64,000 nucleotides of DNA from UBA7485 sp050945075 (GCA_050945075.1 JBMNSG010000002.1:1-64000), one strand, 5' to 3'; shown: positions 52,623 to 61,632, counted from the stretch's first letter. Notes: generated by a model from the sequence alone, not told the origin. A program made the numbers and translations.

Positions 52623-54095
52623 TCAGTCCTTCAGATGGCTTTCAATATATTCTACAATTTCTTCTTTTCCGACTCTGTTGACACCGGAATGTTCAATATC
52701 AAAACCGGGATTGACCTGATATCCAAGCTTTTCTGACAGAACAGCCGCTACACGGGCACGGCAGAATGTTCCCTGGCACCAGCCCATTCCGGCTCTGGTT
52801 CTACGCTTGATTCCGTCAAATGTCGTAACCGGAATTTCACGTGAAAGAGCATCGTCAATGGTTGCCCTGGAAACCTGTTCACAGCGGCAGATATAACAGT
52901 TCGGATCGGATAACGGTAATTCCACTTTTTTCATGGCTTCGTTCATCGGTTCCAGAATTTTCCTGGTAATAATGGGTTTCCGGTTCGGATCAAAATCAGG
53001 ATTTTCCGTCAACACCAGTCCGGCCTTCGGCAGCAGTTCGTGAACGACCATCTGTGCAATAGCCGGAGAAGATGTGAGTCCGGGCGACTGGATACCGGCT
53101 ACGTTGATAAAACCGGGAACTTTTTCGCTTTCCTTTATAATAAAGTCATCGGTGCTGGAAACTGGCCGCACACCGGTAAAGCTGCGGATGAACTGTTTGA
53201 TATTGATCTTTTCGGACGTCAGAAGTGCTTCTTTATAAATTTTAAGCAGACGTTCCGCATGGGTATCACGGTCTGCGAAGTCTTCATCGACCGCATCAGG
53301 ACCGAGCAGCAGGTTGCCGTGGTAGGTAGGTGTAATCAGAATCCCTTTGCCCATTTTTGTCGGCATCTGGAACAGGACGGTATTAAAAGCACTTCCTGAA
53401 CCTCTGACCATCAGCATATATTCGCCGGAACGCGGATGAATGGTAAAGCTGTCGTCACCAGCCAGTGCTGAAACTTTATCGGCAGAAACACCTGCACAGT
53501 TTATGACAAAACGTGCCGGGAAAACCCGTTCATTGGTGGATGTTATTTCAAAGCCGTTGTCCGTTTTATCGATGGCAATAACAGGCGCTTCCAGAAACAG
53601 TCTGGCGCCGTTGTGTATGGCGTTTTCCATCATGGCGATTGCCATTTCATATGGAGAACATACACCGGCTCCCTTGCAGTATAATGCGTATTTGACGTCG
53701 GGATTGACATTGGGTTCCATCGCGACGATCTGATCGTGTTCGATAATGGATATATCGTCCAGACCGTTCAGTTTTCCATTGGCCAGCAGTTTTTCAAGCT
53801 CTGCTTTCTGGTCTTCGTCAAAAGCCAGAACCAGCGAACCGATGGGATCAAATCCGAAATGAAGTTCATTATCCAGTTTCTGAAACTGTCTGCGGCCCTG
53901 ATAGCACAGGCGCCCCTTCAGTTTCGCATGTGCTTCCGCATAACCGCCGTGGACGATAGCAGAATTCGCTTTGGTTGCACCCATTGCCACATCATCACGT
54001 TCTTCGAGCAGAACGGTTTTGACGTTGTATTTCGACAATTCCCGCGCAATGCTCGTCCCTGTGATTCCCCCGCCGATGATAGCTACGTCGTACAT
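52623..54095 (-). CDS. GlpA-like FAD-dependent glycerol-3-phosphate dehydrogenase
   Basis: Oxidises glycerol 3-phosphate or a similar alpha-hydroxy substrate with FAD. The 490 residues begin VAIIGGGITGTSIARELSKY, continue with ANSAIVHGGY and the DAO-type core, and end in a BFD-like [2Fe-2S] domain with CYICRCEQVS and GMGWCQGTFCR. AGGAG precedes the ATG. The usual GlpB and DUF1667 partners do not follow, so it is a single gene. The glpF gene opposite supports a glycerol role; L-2-hydroxyglutarate-oxidase-like relatives are an alternative. Confidence 0.85.
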   Translation of the reverse strand: MYDVAIIGGGITGTSIARELSKYNVKTVLLEERDDVAMGATKANSAIVHGGYAEAHAKLKGRLCYQGRRQFQKLDNELHFGFDPIGSLVLAFDEDQKAELEKLLANGKLNGLDDISIIEHDQIVAMEPNVNPDVKYALYCKGAGVCSPYEMAIAMMENAIHNGARLFLEAPVIAIDKTDNGFEITSTNERVFPARFVINCAGVSADKVSALAGDDSFTIHPRSGEYMLMVRGSGSAFNTVLFQMPTKMGKGILITPTYHGNLLLGPDAVDEDFADRDTHAERLLKIYKEALLTSEKINIKQFIRSFTGVRPVSSTDDFIIKESEKVPGFINVAGIQSPGLTSSPAIAQMVVHELLPKAGLVLTENPDFDPNRKPIITRKILEPMNEAMKKVELPLSDPNCYICRCEQVSRATIDDALSREIPVTTFDGIKRRTRAGMGWCQGTFCRARVAAVLSEKLGYQVNPGFDIEHSGVNRVGKEEIVEYIESHLKD

Positions 54096-54146
54096 AATAT
54101 CTCCTTTACTGAATGAAAATTAATCCTGAGAAAAACAAAAAAAGAC

Positions 54147-54175
54147 TTGCATCTTATTTGCCCAGGTTGTATACT
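54147..54175 (+). promoter_or_regulatory. Promoter of tRNA-Arg
   Basis: TTGCAT (54147-54152) and TATACT (54170-54175), 17 nt apart, lie 20 nt before the tRNA. Confidence 0.75.
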
Positions 54176-54195
54176 AGAAAAGTACTGAAATTCAC

Positions 54196-54272
54196 GTGCC
54201 ATTAGCTCAGCTGGATAGAGCGTTCGGCTACGAACCGAAAGGTCGGGGGTTCGAATCCCTCATGGCACGCCA
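54196..54272 (+). tRNA. tRNA-Arg (anticodon ACG)
   Basis: Acceptor GTGCCAT pairs with ATGGCAC; the anticodon stem TTCGG/CCGAA holds CTACGAA, so the anticodon is ACG (arginine, read as inosine after TadA editing). T arm GGTTCGAAT and encoded CCA follow. Confidence 0.95.
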
Positions 54273-54284
54273 TTTAGAAAACAT

Positions 54285-54306
54285 GCACCGTAAGGTGCTT
54301 TTTTTA
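54285..54306 (+). terminator. Terminator of tRNA-Arg
   Basis: GCACC (54285-54289) pairs with GGTGC (54294-54298) around GTAA and is followed by a T-run. Confidence 0.8.
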
Positions 54307-54523
54307 TACCCTGAAACCGGATCATAAAATAGATTTTTGATTTTTCGGCGGCCTGACAGATTTTTGAAACCTGACCTTTATGGTTATCTTCATTGTACGC
54401 CAATTTGCCGGTTATGAACAATTAAATTTAAAAAAATATCTGAATATGGAAACCAGGTTGCATGTATCATTGCTTTGAAGAAACTCCATGATGTTTTATC
54501 CTCAAGACAATTAATTATAGTTA

Positions 54524-54907
54524 ATGAATAAAATTATACGATTTGGCAGTTCCAGCTTTGGCACCAAAGCGACCCGCGTCGTTTATCATAACGATACGCT
54601 GGGCGATTGCGAAGGAATCTGCAGTTAGTGGGATCTGGCTGACAACGAAGAAGAAAAACAGCCGGCAGCACCTGCTGAACCTTCAGGAGACAACGGGAAT
54701 AACGGCAGCTCCGGAAATACTGCAACAGACAGCAGCACAGGCTCTGCTTCAGGGACTGTTTCCGGGAATGCAGCATCTACAGCCGGCAGTAATGTCGGAA
54801 CCGATGTACAGGACGATACAGCGGCTTCAATCTGGACACTTGCAGTACTCATTGCTGCAGCCGGACTGGGTGGTACTTTCATTATCCGTAAGCGCAAGCA
54901 TTCCTGA
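54524..54907 (+). pseudogene. Remnant of a surface protein C-terminus, with in-frame amber
   Basis: One frame from an ATG at 54524 reads 34 codons (MNKIIRFGSS start), a TAG at 54626, then 92 codons to a TGA at 54905. The second part has an Asn/Gly/Ser/Thr-rich linker (GDNGNNGSSGNTATD), a membrane helix (SIWTLAVLIAAAGLGGTFII) and a RKRKHS basic tail, the usual C-terminal anchor of Gram-positive surface proteins. No start follows the TAG. It looks like the last part of a deleted gene. The rest of 54307-55147 is AT-rich and holds only this and terminators. Confidence 0.6.
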
Positions 54908-54981
54908 TTTGTGTTGTTCGCTCAGGTATTAAAGAATCAGATAAACGATACTGTCAAAACTAACAGGATCATGGTTAAAAG

Positions 54982-55011
54982 AAAGAGTCTGCAGATTTCT
55001 GCAGGCTCTTT
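54982..55011 (+). terminator. Terminator after the surface-protein remnant
   Basis: AAAGAGTCTGCAG (54982-54994) pairs with CTGCAGGCTCTTT (54999-55011). A preserved terminator supports a former gene here. A weaker AGCC/GGCT hairpin with a T-run lies near 55066-55090. Confidence 0.75.
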
Positions 55012-55147
55012 TATGTTGTAAAAATTAACGGTCTGTAAATACAGAGGCTTATACCATTCAGAAAAAGAGCCTGCGGCTTTCTTTCTTTTTTTATGAATTC
55101 AATGCTATACTTAAAATGAATTAAAATTTAAATAAGTCAGAAGAAAA

Positions 55148-56671
55148 ATGAGCAATCAGAATAATCAGCATTTAAACAGGCCTGGAAACAGCCGTCAGTC
55201 AGGAACGAATAGAAACTATTCCGGCCACAGCAGCAGTCAGAGCCGACAGCAGGGCAGCAGTCAGAGCAATCAGAACAGACAGCAGACAGGCAGACAGAAC
55301 AGCCGACAGGCGGGAGTGAACAGAAATAATTCCGGCAGCAGTCAGAGCCGACAGCAGACAGGCAGACAGTACAACCATTCGGCAGGAGAGAACGGGAGAT
55401 ATTCGGGGCCCGGTGGCCGGGGCAGACAAGATGCCGGCAGGCAGTCCGGTTATTCACAGGCAAGGCGAAAGAAAAAAATCAACACCAGAAATCTCGCAAT
55501 CCTGATCATTATTCTTGCGGTGGGCAGCATCGGAGTATTCGGAATACAGTTCTGGATGAACCGGGGCAGCAGCACTGAAGCAGATACACAAACAGCTGAA
55601 CAAAGCAGTGAATCTGAAACAGTGCCGGAACAGGCTGCAGCACCAACGGATGAAGAAAAGAAAACTGCGAAAGCCGCGAGTCTGATCTCCAGCATGAGCC
55701 AGGACGAAAAGATTGGTCAGCTGTTTCTGGCCCGTGTTCCGGAATCAGGTGCCATCGATGACATTACGACTTATAAGCTGGGCGGTTATCTGATTTTCGG
55801 CCGTGACGTCGAAGGTGAAACCACAGACAGCTTTAAGGCAAAAGTACAGAGCTGGCAGGATGCGGCATCAACACCAATGCTCATCGCTTCGGATGAAGAA
55901 GGCGGCACGGTCACCCGCGTCAGCTATGGTGACGGGATGGTGGGAACGGCTTTCGCTTCGCCACAGGATCTGTATGCTCAGGGCGGACTGGATGCCATTG
56001 CCGCAGATACAAAAATAAAATCGGGTATTCTCAAAAATCTGGGAATCAATGTCAATCTGGCACCGGTAGCCGACGTTGCGGAAGATCCGAACAGTTTCAT
56101 GTATGACCGTACACTTGGCCAGGATGCCCAGGGTGAAGCGGAATATGTAAAAACCGTAGTCGAGAATATGCAGGGAACAGGAGTCGGGAGTTGTCTGAAA
56201 CATTTCCCGGGTTATGGTGAAAACGGCGATTCCCACACGGATATCATTCACGATACAAGGGATCTGGATCATTTTGAAACCATTGATTTTATCCCGTTCA
56301 AAGCAGGTATTGATGCAGGAGCAGGCAGTGTTCTGATCTCACATAATATTGCCGAAGCCATTGATGCAGATGAACCGGCTTCACTGTCACCGGCCGTGCA
56401 CCAGGTGCTTCGGGATGAACTTGGGTTTAACGGCGTCATCATCACGGATGATTTCGATATGGCAGGTCTGGCGGATTATACTGACCAGAATACCGCGGCA
56501 GTAGATACCATCAATGCCGGCAGTGATCTTATTATTTCATCGTCGTACGCTGCCCAGATCAGTGCTGTCAGTGATGCGGTTAATAACGGGACGATCAGCG
56601 AGGATACGCTGGAAGCGGCTGTTGCAAAAGTTCTGAAGTGGAAAATGGATCTGGGGCTGATTTCCTATTAA
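55148..56671 (+). CDS. Membrane-anchored GH3 beta-N-acetylhexosaminidase (NagZ-like)
   Basis: Predicted to cleave terminal GlcNAc from peptidoglycan fragments outside the membrane. Residues 1 to about 110 are a Gln/Ser/Asn/Arg-rich region with repeats of SRQQTGRQ type, then one membrane helix (about 114-136), a Glu/Thr linker, and the GH3 domain. Hallmarks are KHFPGYGENGDSH near 351, carrying the His-Asp pair of NagZ enzymes, and the nucleophile Asp in IITDDFDMAGL. The low-complexity part is cytoplasmic by topology. It has its own promoter region and terminator. Confidence 0.9.
   Translation: MSNQNNQHLNRPGNSRQSGTNRNYSGHSSSQSRQQGSSQSNQNRQQTGRQNSRQAGVNRNNSGSSQSRQQTGRQYNHSAGENGRYSGPGGRGRQDAGRQSGYSQARRKKKINTRNLAILIIILAVGSIGVFGIQFWMNRGSSTEADTQTAEQSSESETVPEQAAAPTDEEKKTAKAASLISSMSQDEKIGQLFLARVPESGAIDDITTYKLGGYLIFGRDVEGETTDSFKAKVQSWQDAASTPMLIASDEEGGTVTRVSYGDGMVGTAFASPQDLYAQGGLDAIAADTKIKSGILKNLGINVNLAPVADVAEDPNSFMYDRTLGQDAQGEAEYVKTVVENMQGTGVGSCLKHFPGYGENGDSHTDIIHDTRDLDHFETIDFIPFKAGIDAGAGSVLISHNIAEAIDADEPASLSPAVHQVLRDELGFNGVIITDDFDMAGLADYTDQNTAAVDTINAGSDLIISSSYAAQISAVSDAVNNGTISEDTLEAAVAKVLKWKMDLGLISY
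55260..55375 (+). repeat. Internal direct repeats in the GH3 gene
   Basis: AGACAGCAGACAGGCAGACA-like blocks recur about 70 bp apart, with several CAGCAGTCAGAGCCGACAGC copies before them. They encode the SQSRQQ and RQQTGRQ repeats of the cytoplasmic tail. Confidence 0.7.
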
Positions 56672-56728
56672 TGCACAGGTGATTCTGAGCGGCAAAAGAA
56701 CCGGTAAAACATGGATCAGACTTCAACG

Positions 56729-56765
56729 AAAAAAAGGTATCGCAAATTTTTGCGATACCTTTTTT
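56729..56765. terminator. Bidirectional terminator between GH3 gene and ABC operon
   Basis: AGGTATCGCA pairs with TGCGATACCT, flanked by an A-run and a T-run. It serves the convergent genes on both sides. Confidence 0.9.
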
Positions 56766-56766
56766 G

Positions 56767-57522
56767 TTATCTCTTGATGCTGGATAAAAACTCCCGTGTC
56801 CGGGGCTGTTTGGGATTCGTGAAGATTTCTTCCGGAGTTCCTTCTTCGAGGATAATCCCGTCATTCATAAACAGCACCTTGCTGGCGGCACTGCGGGCGA
56901 AGGACATTTCATGGGTAACAACGACCATGGTCATATGTTCTTCTGCCAGTTTTTCCATAACCTTGAGCACTTCACCGGTCAGTTCCGGGTCAAGTGCTGA
57001 AGTCGGTTCATCGAAGAGCAGGATGTCCGGGCACATCATCAGGGCCCGGGCAATGGCGACACGCTGTTTTTCACCGCCGGATAGTGTAGACGGCATGGCG
57101 TCAATACGGCTGGAAAGCCCGACCTTATCCAGGTAATAGGCAGTACGTTCAGCTATTTCGGATTCCGTCCCGATCCCGCGCTGTTTGGGTGCCAGTTCCA
57201 GATTTTCTCTGACGGTCAGATGCGGGAAAAGGTTAAAATGCTGGAATACCATCCCCATACTGGCAATGATTTCCCGTTTATCTTTGGGTGCTGCCTGTAC
57301 GCCGCTGTCAATGAGCTTGCGTCCGTTAATGCTGATGGTTCCGCCATCTGCATCTTCCAGATCGATCAGACAGCGCAGCAGCGTTGATTTTCCGGATCCG
57401 GAGGACCCGATAATGGCAATGACATCGCCTTTATCGACTTCAAAGTTGATACCTTTTAAGACCTGATTCTGATCGAAGCTTTTTGAGAGATTATCGACAC
57501 GGATGATCTGTTCGTTATTCAT
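56767..57522 (-). CDS. glnQ: Polar amino acid ABC transporter, ATP-binding protein
   Basis: ATPase that powers amino acid import. The ATG with AGGTGA upstream gives 251 residues; a GTG three codons earlier is weaker. It has Walker A IIGSSGSGKSTLLR, signature LSGGEKQRVAIARAL, Walker B ILLFDEPTSALDPEL and the His switch VVVTHEMSF. The KRRG/GlnQ-like sequence and a permease immediately upstream place it in the PAAT family. The substrate (for example glutamine, cystine or an amino acid analogue) cannot be set from sequence. Confidence 0.92.
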   Translation of the reverse strand: MNNEQIIRVDNLSKSFDQNQVLKGINFEVDKGDVIAIIGSSGSGKSTLLRCLIDLEDADGGTISINGRKLIDSGVQAAPKDKREIIASMGMVFQHFNLFPHLTVRENLELAPKQRGIGTESEIAERTAYYLDKVGLSSRIDAMPSTLSGGEKQRVAIARALMMCPDILLFDEPTSALDPELTGEVLKVMEKLAEEHMTMVVVTHEMSFARSAASKVLFMNDGIILEEGTPEEIFTNPKQPRTREFLSSIKR

Positions 57523-57531
57523 TTCTTTCAC

Positions 57532-58188
57532 CTACTGTTCGTATTTCTTTTCAAGCTTCTTGAAAACAAAGGTTATGACAAAGTTAATAAGCAGATAGAG
57601 CAGAGCTGCCAGAACGAAGGGGAATGGTGTACCATCGCGGTTGACTTCAGTTTTGGCATAATGAAGAATTTCCGTAACTCCGATTACCGTGACCAGCGCT
57701 GTATCTTTTAAAAGTGTGATGGTTTCATTGCTGATAGAAGGCAGGCAGACACGAATCATCTGCGGGATAATAACCTTGGTCATGGTTTCAAAGTGAGTCA
57801 GCCCAAGTACCTTTGAGGCTTCGTACTGGCCGGCATCGATGGCCAGCAGACCGCCGCGGAAAATTTCGCCAAAGTAAGCTGCATAATTGAGAACGAAAGC
57901 AATGCAGGCAGAAGCGAAACGGGAGAAGGTCAGATAAGGACCGATTCCGGGAATAAGCGGCAGACCAAAATAAACAAAAAGAATCTGCAGCAGCAGAGGC
58001 GTTCCGCGCAGAATATAAACATAGGTTTCAGCAAACCAGTGAGTAAAGGAATGCTTGCTGTTCAGCTCCAGTGTGACACAGAAACCAAGCGGCATGGACA
58101 GAATCAGAGTGATCGCAAAAACAGCCAGAGTGATTCCGGCGCCTTCGATCATGGGAATTAACAAAGTCAATATATAATCAAAACTCAT
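57532..58188 (-). CDS. Polar amino acid ABC transporter, permease
   Basis: A 218-residue inner-membrane subunit with about five helices and the EAA-type loop ASKVLGLTHFETMTKVIIPQ. Its YILRGTPLLLQILFVYFGLP segment is a hallmark of the HisM/GlnP family. It lies 9 bp ahead of the ATPase start and 81 bp after the binding-protein gene, separated by an attenuator-like hairpin. Confidence 0.92.
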   Translation of the reverse strand: MSFDYILTLLIPMIEGAGITLAVFAITLILSMPLGFCVTLELNSKHSFTHWFAETYVYILRGTPLLLQILFVYFGLPLIPGIGPYLTFSRFASACIAFVLNYAAYFGEIFRGGLLAIDAGQYEASKVLGLTHFETMTKVIIPQMIRVCLPSISNETITLLKDTALVTVIGVTEILHYAKTEVNRDGTPFPFVLAALLYLLINFVITFVFKKLEKKYEQ

Positions 58189-58223
58189 GTATGAACCTTA
58201 CAGCCTTCGGGGCGAAATAAAAA

Positions 58224-58246
58224 AACCGGATACCTGGTATCCGGTT
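58224..58246 (-). terminator. Partial terminator between binding protein and permease
   Basis: AACCGGATA (58224-58232) pairs with TATCCGGTT (58238-58246); the A-run on its left is a T-run on the minus strand. It would let the binding protein be made in excess over the membrane parts. Confidence 0.7.
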
Positions 58247-58269
58247 CAGGGTTGCCGTGTGTGTCCGGT

Positions 58270-59076
58270 TTAATTACCGGTGTAAATAATATCGGAGCCA
58301 AACCACTTTTCGGAAATCTTGGCGGCTTCTCCGTCTGCTACGATTTCGTCAAAGGCTTTCTGGATTTTGTCTCGAAGTTCGGTGTTGCCCTTCTTGACTG
58401 CGATCCCATAGGTTTCCGGCGCCAGTGTTTCATCAAGGACGGTGTAATCTGCATTTTCGTCTTTGATATACCAGTCAGCGACGACCTTGTCGACGACGAC
58501 GGCATCGGTACGTCCGATTCCGAGATCCTGAAGTGCCGATACGTTTTCTTCGTAAGTGACGACTTCCTTCAGCGAATCCTTGATGGCATCCGCATTAAGA
58601 GCATCTTCAGCAGAAGAACTCTTCTGGATTCCGACAGTTTTACCGTTCAGATCTGCTTTGGTGGTAATGTCCGAACCCTTCTTAACGACGATAACCTGTG
58701 CATTTTCAAGGTAGGGTTTGGTGAACAGCATCGCTTCTTCACGTTCAGGTGTGATTGTGAGTCCGTTCCAGATTGCATCGATGTTGCCCTGATCCAGTTC
58801 CAGTTCCTTGGCGGACCAGTCGATCTGCTGGACTTTGAGTTTCATGCCGAGTTTGTCGGCTACGGCCTGAGCCAGGTCGATATCGAAACCGACGATATTT
58901 CCGCTTTCATCCCGGTAGCCCATGGGCGGGAACTGATCGTCTACGCCGATTACCAGCGTATTGTCGTCGTTGGACGACGAGGTATTGGTGTCGCTTGAAC
59001 TTGATCCGCATCCGGACAACAGAAGCACGGACACCAGCAGCAGTGAAATGACTGCAGTCAGATAATTCTTCTTCAT
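58270..59076 (-). CDS. Amino acid ABC transporter substrate-binding lipoprotein
   Basis: A 268-residue extracellular receptor anchored by a lipobox: signal segment ending LLLSGCGSSSSD, with Cys near residue 22. The mature part is a type 2 periplasmic-binding fold with FPPMGYRDESGNIVGFDIDL, IWNGLTITPEREEAM and FTKPYLENAQVIVV. AGAGAGGG precedes the ATG. First gene of the operon, behind a near-consensus promoter at 59112-59140. Confidence 0.93.
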   Translation of the reverse strand: MKKNYLTAVISLLLVSVLLLSGCGSSSSDTNTSSSNDDNTLVIGVDDQFPPMGYRDESGNIVGFDIDLAQAVADKLGMKLKVQQIDWSAKELELDQGNIDAIWNGLTITPEREEAMLFTKPYLENAQVIVVKKGSDITTKADLNGKTVGIQKSSSAEDALNADAIKDSLKEVVTYEENVSALQDLGIGRTDAVVVDKVVADWYIKDENADYTVLDETLAPETYGIAVKKGNTELRDKIQKAFDEIVADGEAAKISEKWFGSDIIYTGN

Positions 59077-59111
59077 AGCCCTCTCTCTTGGTACTGTAGT
59101 ATATTAAAGTT

Positions 59112-59140
59112 ATTATATACTTTCATTAGAAGAATTGCAA
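59112..59140 (-). promoter_or_regulatory. Promoter of the amino acid ABC operon
   Basis: Read on the minus strand, TTGCAA (59140-59135) and TATAAT (59117-59112) are 17 nt apart and about 35 nt before the binding-protein start. Confidence 0.75.
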
Positions 59141-59284
59141 CGAATCCGGCAGCCAGAAGACGGGTCCGGATAAAAGAAATCAGAGAAGGACTTTGCAGTG
59201 TTCAGCATGCGCTGCCGTCCGGAAAATATCAGCTTGTAAGAGCCGGATGAACGGTGACACTTAAATGCGAATCAGCTGCACGAA

Positions 59285-59767
59285 TCAGTTGAAAGAAGCT
59301 TTTTTATCGTTAAAGCTGCTCATCAGCATACGTCCCTGATCTTCTGCTATCAATCCCAGATTGAGAAGTGTCTGGACCCGGCCTTCCAGTCCGTGAATAA
59401 AGGGAATATCTTCCTTACGGAAACAGCGGGTGAGGTCGCGGCGGATTTCCTGAGGTACAACACGCTGGATCTGCTGGATTTCCTTATCTGAGATAGTGAC
59501 CGGACGCAGCTCATTGCGCATGGCAAACTGAGGATATTCTCCTGCGGTAACGGATGATGGATCTCTGAGCGCTCTTTTGATGTAACGGCTGATAAGATGA
59601 TATTCATCCGGGCTGATGATTTCGATCTGATATAGTTCCTTGGCAATGCCTTCGGCAGTGCTCAGTGTTTTGATGCGGTCATGATCGGAATGTAGAATCA
59701 TTTCCTGTAGCTGGATAAGACTCTGATCGTGTATTTCATTAATGTTTGTACTGTTGGTTAACTGCAT
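59285..59767 (-). CDS. Hypothetical helical protein
   Basis: A 160-residue soluble protein rich in predicted alpha-helix, from MQLTNSTNINEIHDQSLIQ to SSFNDKKASFN. CAGGAG before the ATG fixes the start; the longer frame is rejected. No domain was recognised. It is monocistronic; an inverted repeat GATACCGGA/TCCGGTATC (59798-59820) lies just upstream and could be an operator. Confidence 0.7.
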   Translation of the reverse strand: MQLTNSTNINEIHDQSLIQLQEMILHSDHDRIKTLSTAEGIAKELYQIEIISPDEYHLISRYIKRALRDPSSVTAGEYPQFAMRNELRPVTISDKEIQQIQRVVPQEIRRDLTRCFRKEDIPFIHGLEGRVQTLLNLGLIAEDQGRMLMSSFNDKKASFN

Positions 59768-59797
59768 AAAAATCTCCTGAAGAAAATTTCGGATCAC

Positions 59798-59820
59798 GAT
59801 ACCGGATCGGTTCCGGTATC
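59798..59820. promoter_or_regulatory. 9-bp inverted repeat upstream of the helical protein gene
   Basis: GATACCGGA (59798-59806) and TCCGGTATC (59812-59820) flank TCGGT, 31 bp before the ATG. It could be an operator or a leader hairpin. Confidence 0.4.
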
Positions 59821-59981
59821 TGCTATCACACGGATAAACCAGGGGTAGATAAGCAGATTTTACGCGTCCACGAATTATTTTAAACTATTTTCAAAAAATA
59901 AAACAAATAACTTCCAATGATTGCTGAAAATTTCGGAAAAAACAGGTATATTTATTGGATTTTTCAGAATATCGGGCGGAT

Positions 59982-60344
59982 CTATCCGCCGATGGTGATG
60001 ACGTAGGTTTGTTCAATGGTCTTTGATTCCCTGTTATGTTCATCTTTGGTATAAGCTTTGACGGTTGTGTCTCCGGTAATGATAAACGGATTGGTATAGA
60101 CCATCGTACTTGACGAAGTTTTCGGATCACTGCCGTCAAGTGTATAGTAAATCGTTACGCTGGTGCCCTTTGGCTTGTTCATGACGATTTTTCGTTCGCG
60201 TGTATAAGTGCCGCTGCCGGGAAGAATTTCAGGCGGGTCCGGTGCTCTGTGAAGATTATAATAAGACAGAACGGCTGCGCTGAATATCAGAAAAGTGACG
60301 ACAAGACCGAATACAAGCTTTGTTTTTCTGGAGCTGAGTGCCAT
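59982..60344 (-). CDS. Membrane-anchored protein with chitobiase/hexosaminidase C-terminal-type domain
   Basis: A 120-residue protein with one N-terminal membrane helix (LVFGLVVTFLIFSAAVLSYY) and an extracellular domain. PPEILPGSGTYTRERKIVMN, then YYTLDGSDPKTSSSTMVYT and TVKAYTKDEHNRES match the CHB_HEX_C_1 domain, which usually assists glycoside hydrolases in surface proteins. Here it is alone. CAGGGA precedes the ATG at 60344, and the longer frame upstream is rejected. Confidence 0.78.
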   Translation of the reverse strand: MALSSRKTKLVFGLVVTFLIFSAAVLSYYNLHRAPDPPEILPGSGTYTRERKIVMNKPKGTSVTIYYTLDGSDPKTSSSTMVYTNPFIITGDTTVKAYTKDEHNRESKTIEQTYVITIGG

Positions 60345-60461
60345 AATATATCCCTGGAATCTGGTATGATAACGGATTACTTCTGCTGAATGAACTAAAA
60401 AAACTATCATGATTATTTTATCTGATTACAGGTGGTTTCTGGTGCTTTTTCGTAAAAAAAA

Positions 60462-60524
60462 GCAGTAAAGCAGCTTCTGGAGAATCTGGCTGGAACCGGA
60501 ATCCCCGAAAAACTGCTTTACTGC
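60462..60524 (-). terminator. Terminator of gldA with a large apical loop
   Basis: GCAGTAAAGCAG (60462-60473) pairs with CTGCTTTACTGC (60513-60524), and the A-run on the left is a T-run on the minus strand. The loop of about 39 nt is large for a terminator. Confidence 0.75.
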
Positions 60525-60543
60525 AACAGTGTCTATTAAAAAA

Positions 60544-61632
60544 TCAATAGTCTTTTCCCAGGTTGTCTGCGGTCAGAATGGCTGCATAGACATCATCTGC
60601 CGTAACAGGGAAAGGCATATTGTGAATTGAATCGTCTTCCGCGGCAGCAGCTTCGGCAACGGCTCTGATTTTTTCCGGAGTAACCTCGGTGATGCCCAGA
60701 TCTTCAAGCGTAACCGGCAGACCGACAGAAATACAGAAATCGAGAACTTCTGCCAGTTCTTCTTCCGGTGCATTTTCAAGAATCAGCTGTACCAGGGTTC
60801 CGAAGGCAACCTTTTCACCATGATACATACTGTGGGTTTCCGGTAAAACAGTCAGGCCGTTATGGATGGCATGTGCGCCGGCGAGTCCGCCTGATTCAAA
60901 ACCTATACCAGAGAGCAGGGTGTTGGCTTCTACGATGTTTTCCAGAGATCTGGTAACGACATTGGATTCACAGGCCAGTTTTGCCAGATATCCTTCTTCA
61001 ATGAGCGTATCATAGCAGAGCTCTGCAAGTGCCTGGGCAGCTCTGGTAGTGGTGCCTCCGGCACAGCTTGACGCATTGGCGGCTTCACAGGCGCGCGCTT
61101 CGAAATATGTGGCCAGTGCATCCCCCATCCCGGAAACAAGCAGCCGGGTTGGCGCTTTAGCAGCAATTTCGGTATCCACGAGCACAACATCAGGATTCTT
61201 TTTCAGGAACAGATAGCTGTCAAAAATACCATCGTCAGTGTAAATCACGGAAAGAGCGGAGCATGGAGCATCGGTTGATGCGATAGTCGGAACGATGATA
61301 ACCGGCAGATTTTCATAGTATCCGACAGCCTTGATGGTATCGAAAATTTTTCCTCCGCCTACACCGATCAGAACTTCGATGCTTTTGCTTTTGCAGATAT
61401 CTCCGATCCGGTCAATTTCGGACTTGCAGCATTCGCCGTTGAATGTTTCATAGATGACACTCACATCCGCGTTTTTAAAGCTTTCGTCCAGAATTTCTTT
61501 ATTGCGTTTCAGACCTCCTGCAGAAATCAGGCAGAGCGCTTTGTTGCCAAACGGAGAAGCGTAGTCTCCAAGATCTTTCAGGATGCCCTTTCCCTGGACA
61601 TATTTTCCGGGAGCGATCAGTATCTGAGCCAT
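60544..61632 (-). CDS. gldA: Glycerol dehydrogenase
   Basis: NAD-dependent oxidation of glycerol to dihydroxyacetone, or reduction in reverse. The 362-residue iron-/zinc-type dehydrogenase shows GVGGGKIFDTIKA, PTIASTDAPCSALSV, SGMGDALATYFEAR (metal Asp), AGAHAIHNGL and MYHGEKVAFG (metal His). TGGAGG precedes the ATG. It is divergent from a SorC-type regulator, which is followed by transketolase, so the natural substrate might be another polyol or ketose-related alcohol. Confidence 0.92.
   Translation of the reverse strand: MAQILIAPGKYVQGKGILKDLGDYASPFGNKALCLISAGGLKRNKEILDESFKNADVSVIYETFNGECCKSEIDRIGDICKSKSIEVLIGVGGGKIFDTIKAVGYYENLPVIIVPTIASTDAPCSALSVIYTDDGIFDSYLFLKKNPDVVLVDTEIAAKAPTRLLVSGMGDALATYFEARACEAANASSCAGGTTTRAAQALAELCYDTLIEEGYLAKLACESNVVTRSLENIVEANTLLSGIGFESGGLAGAHAIHNGLTVLPETHSMYHGEKVAFGTLVQLILENAPEEELAEVLDFCISVGLPVTLEDLGITEVTPEKIRAVAEAAAAEDDSIHNMPFPVTADDVYAAILTADNLGKDY

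Noticed and set aside
54543..54932. 129-codon frame across the surface-protein remnant
   Set aside because: Another frame gives a coherent linker, membrane helix and basic tail; this one is its shadow.
56767..59076. Cystine- or arginine-specific transporter naming
   Set aside because: The family motifs identify a polar amino acid importer, but nothing in the sequence or neighbours fixes the substrate.
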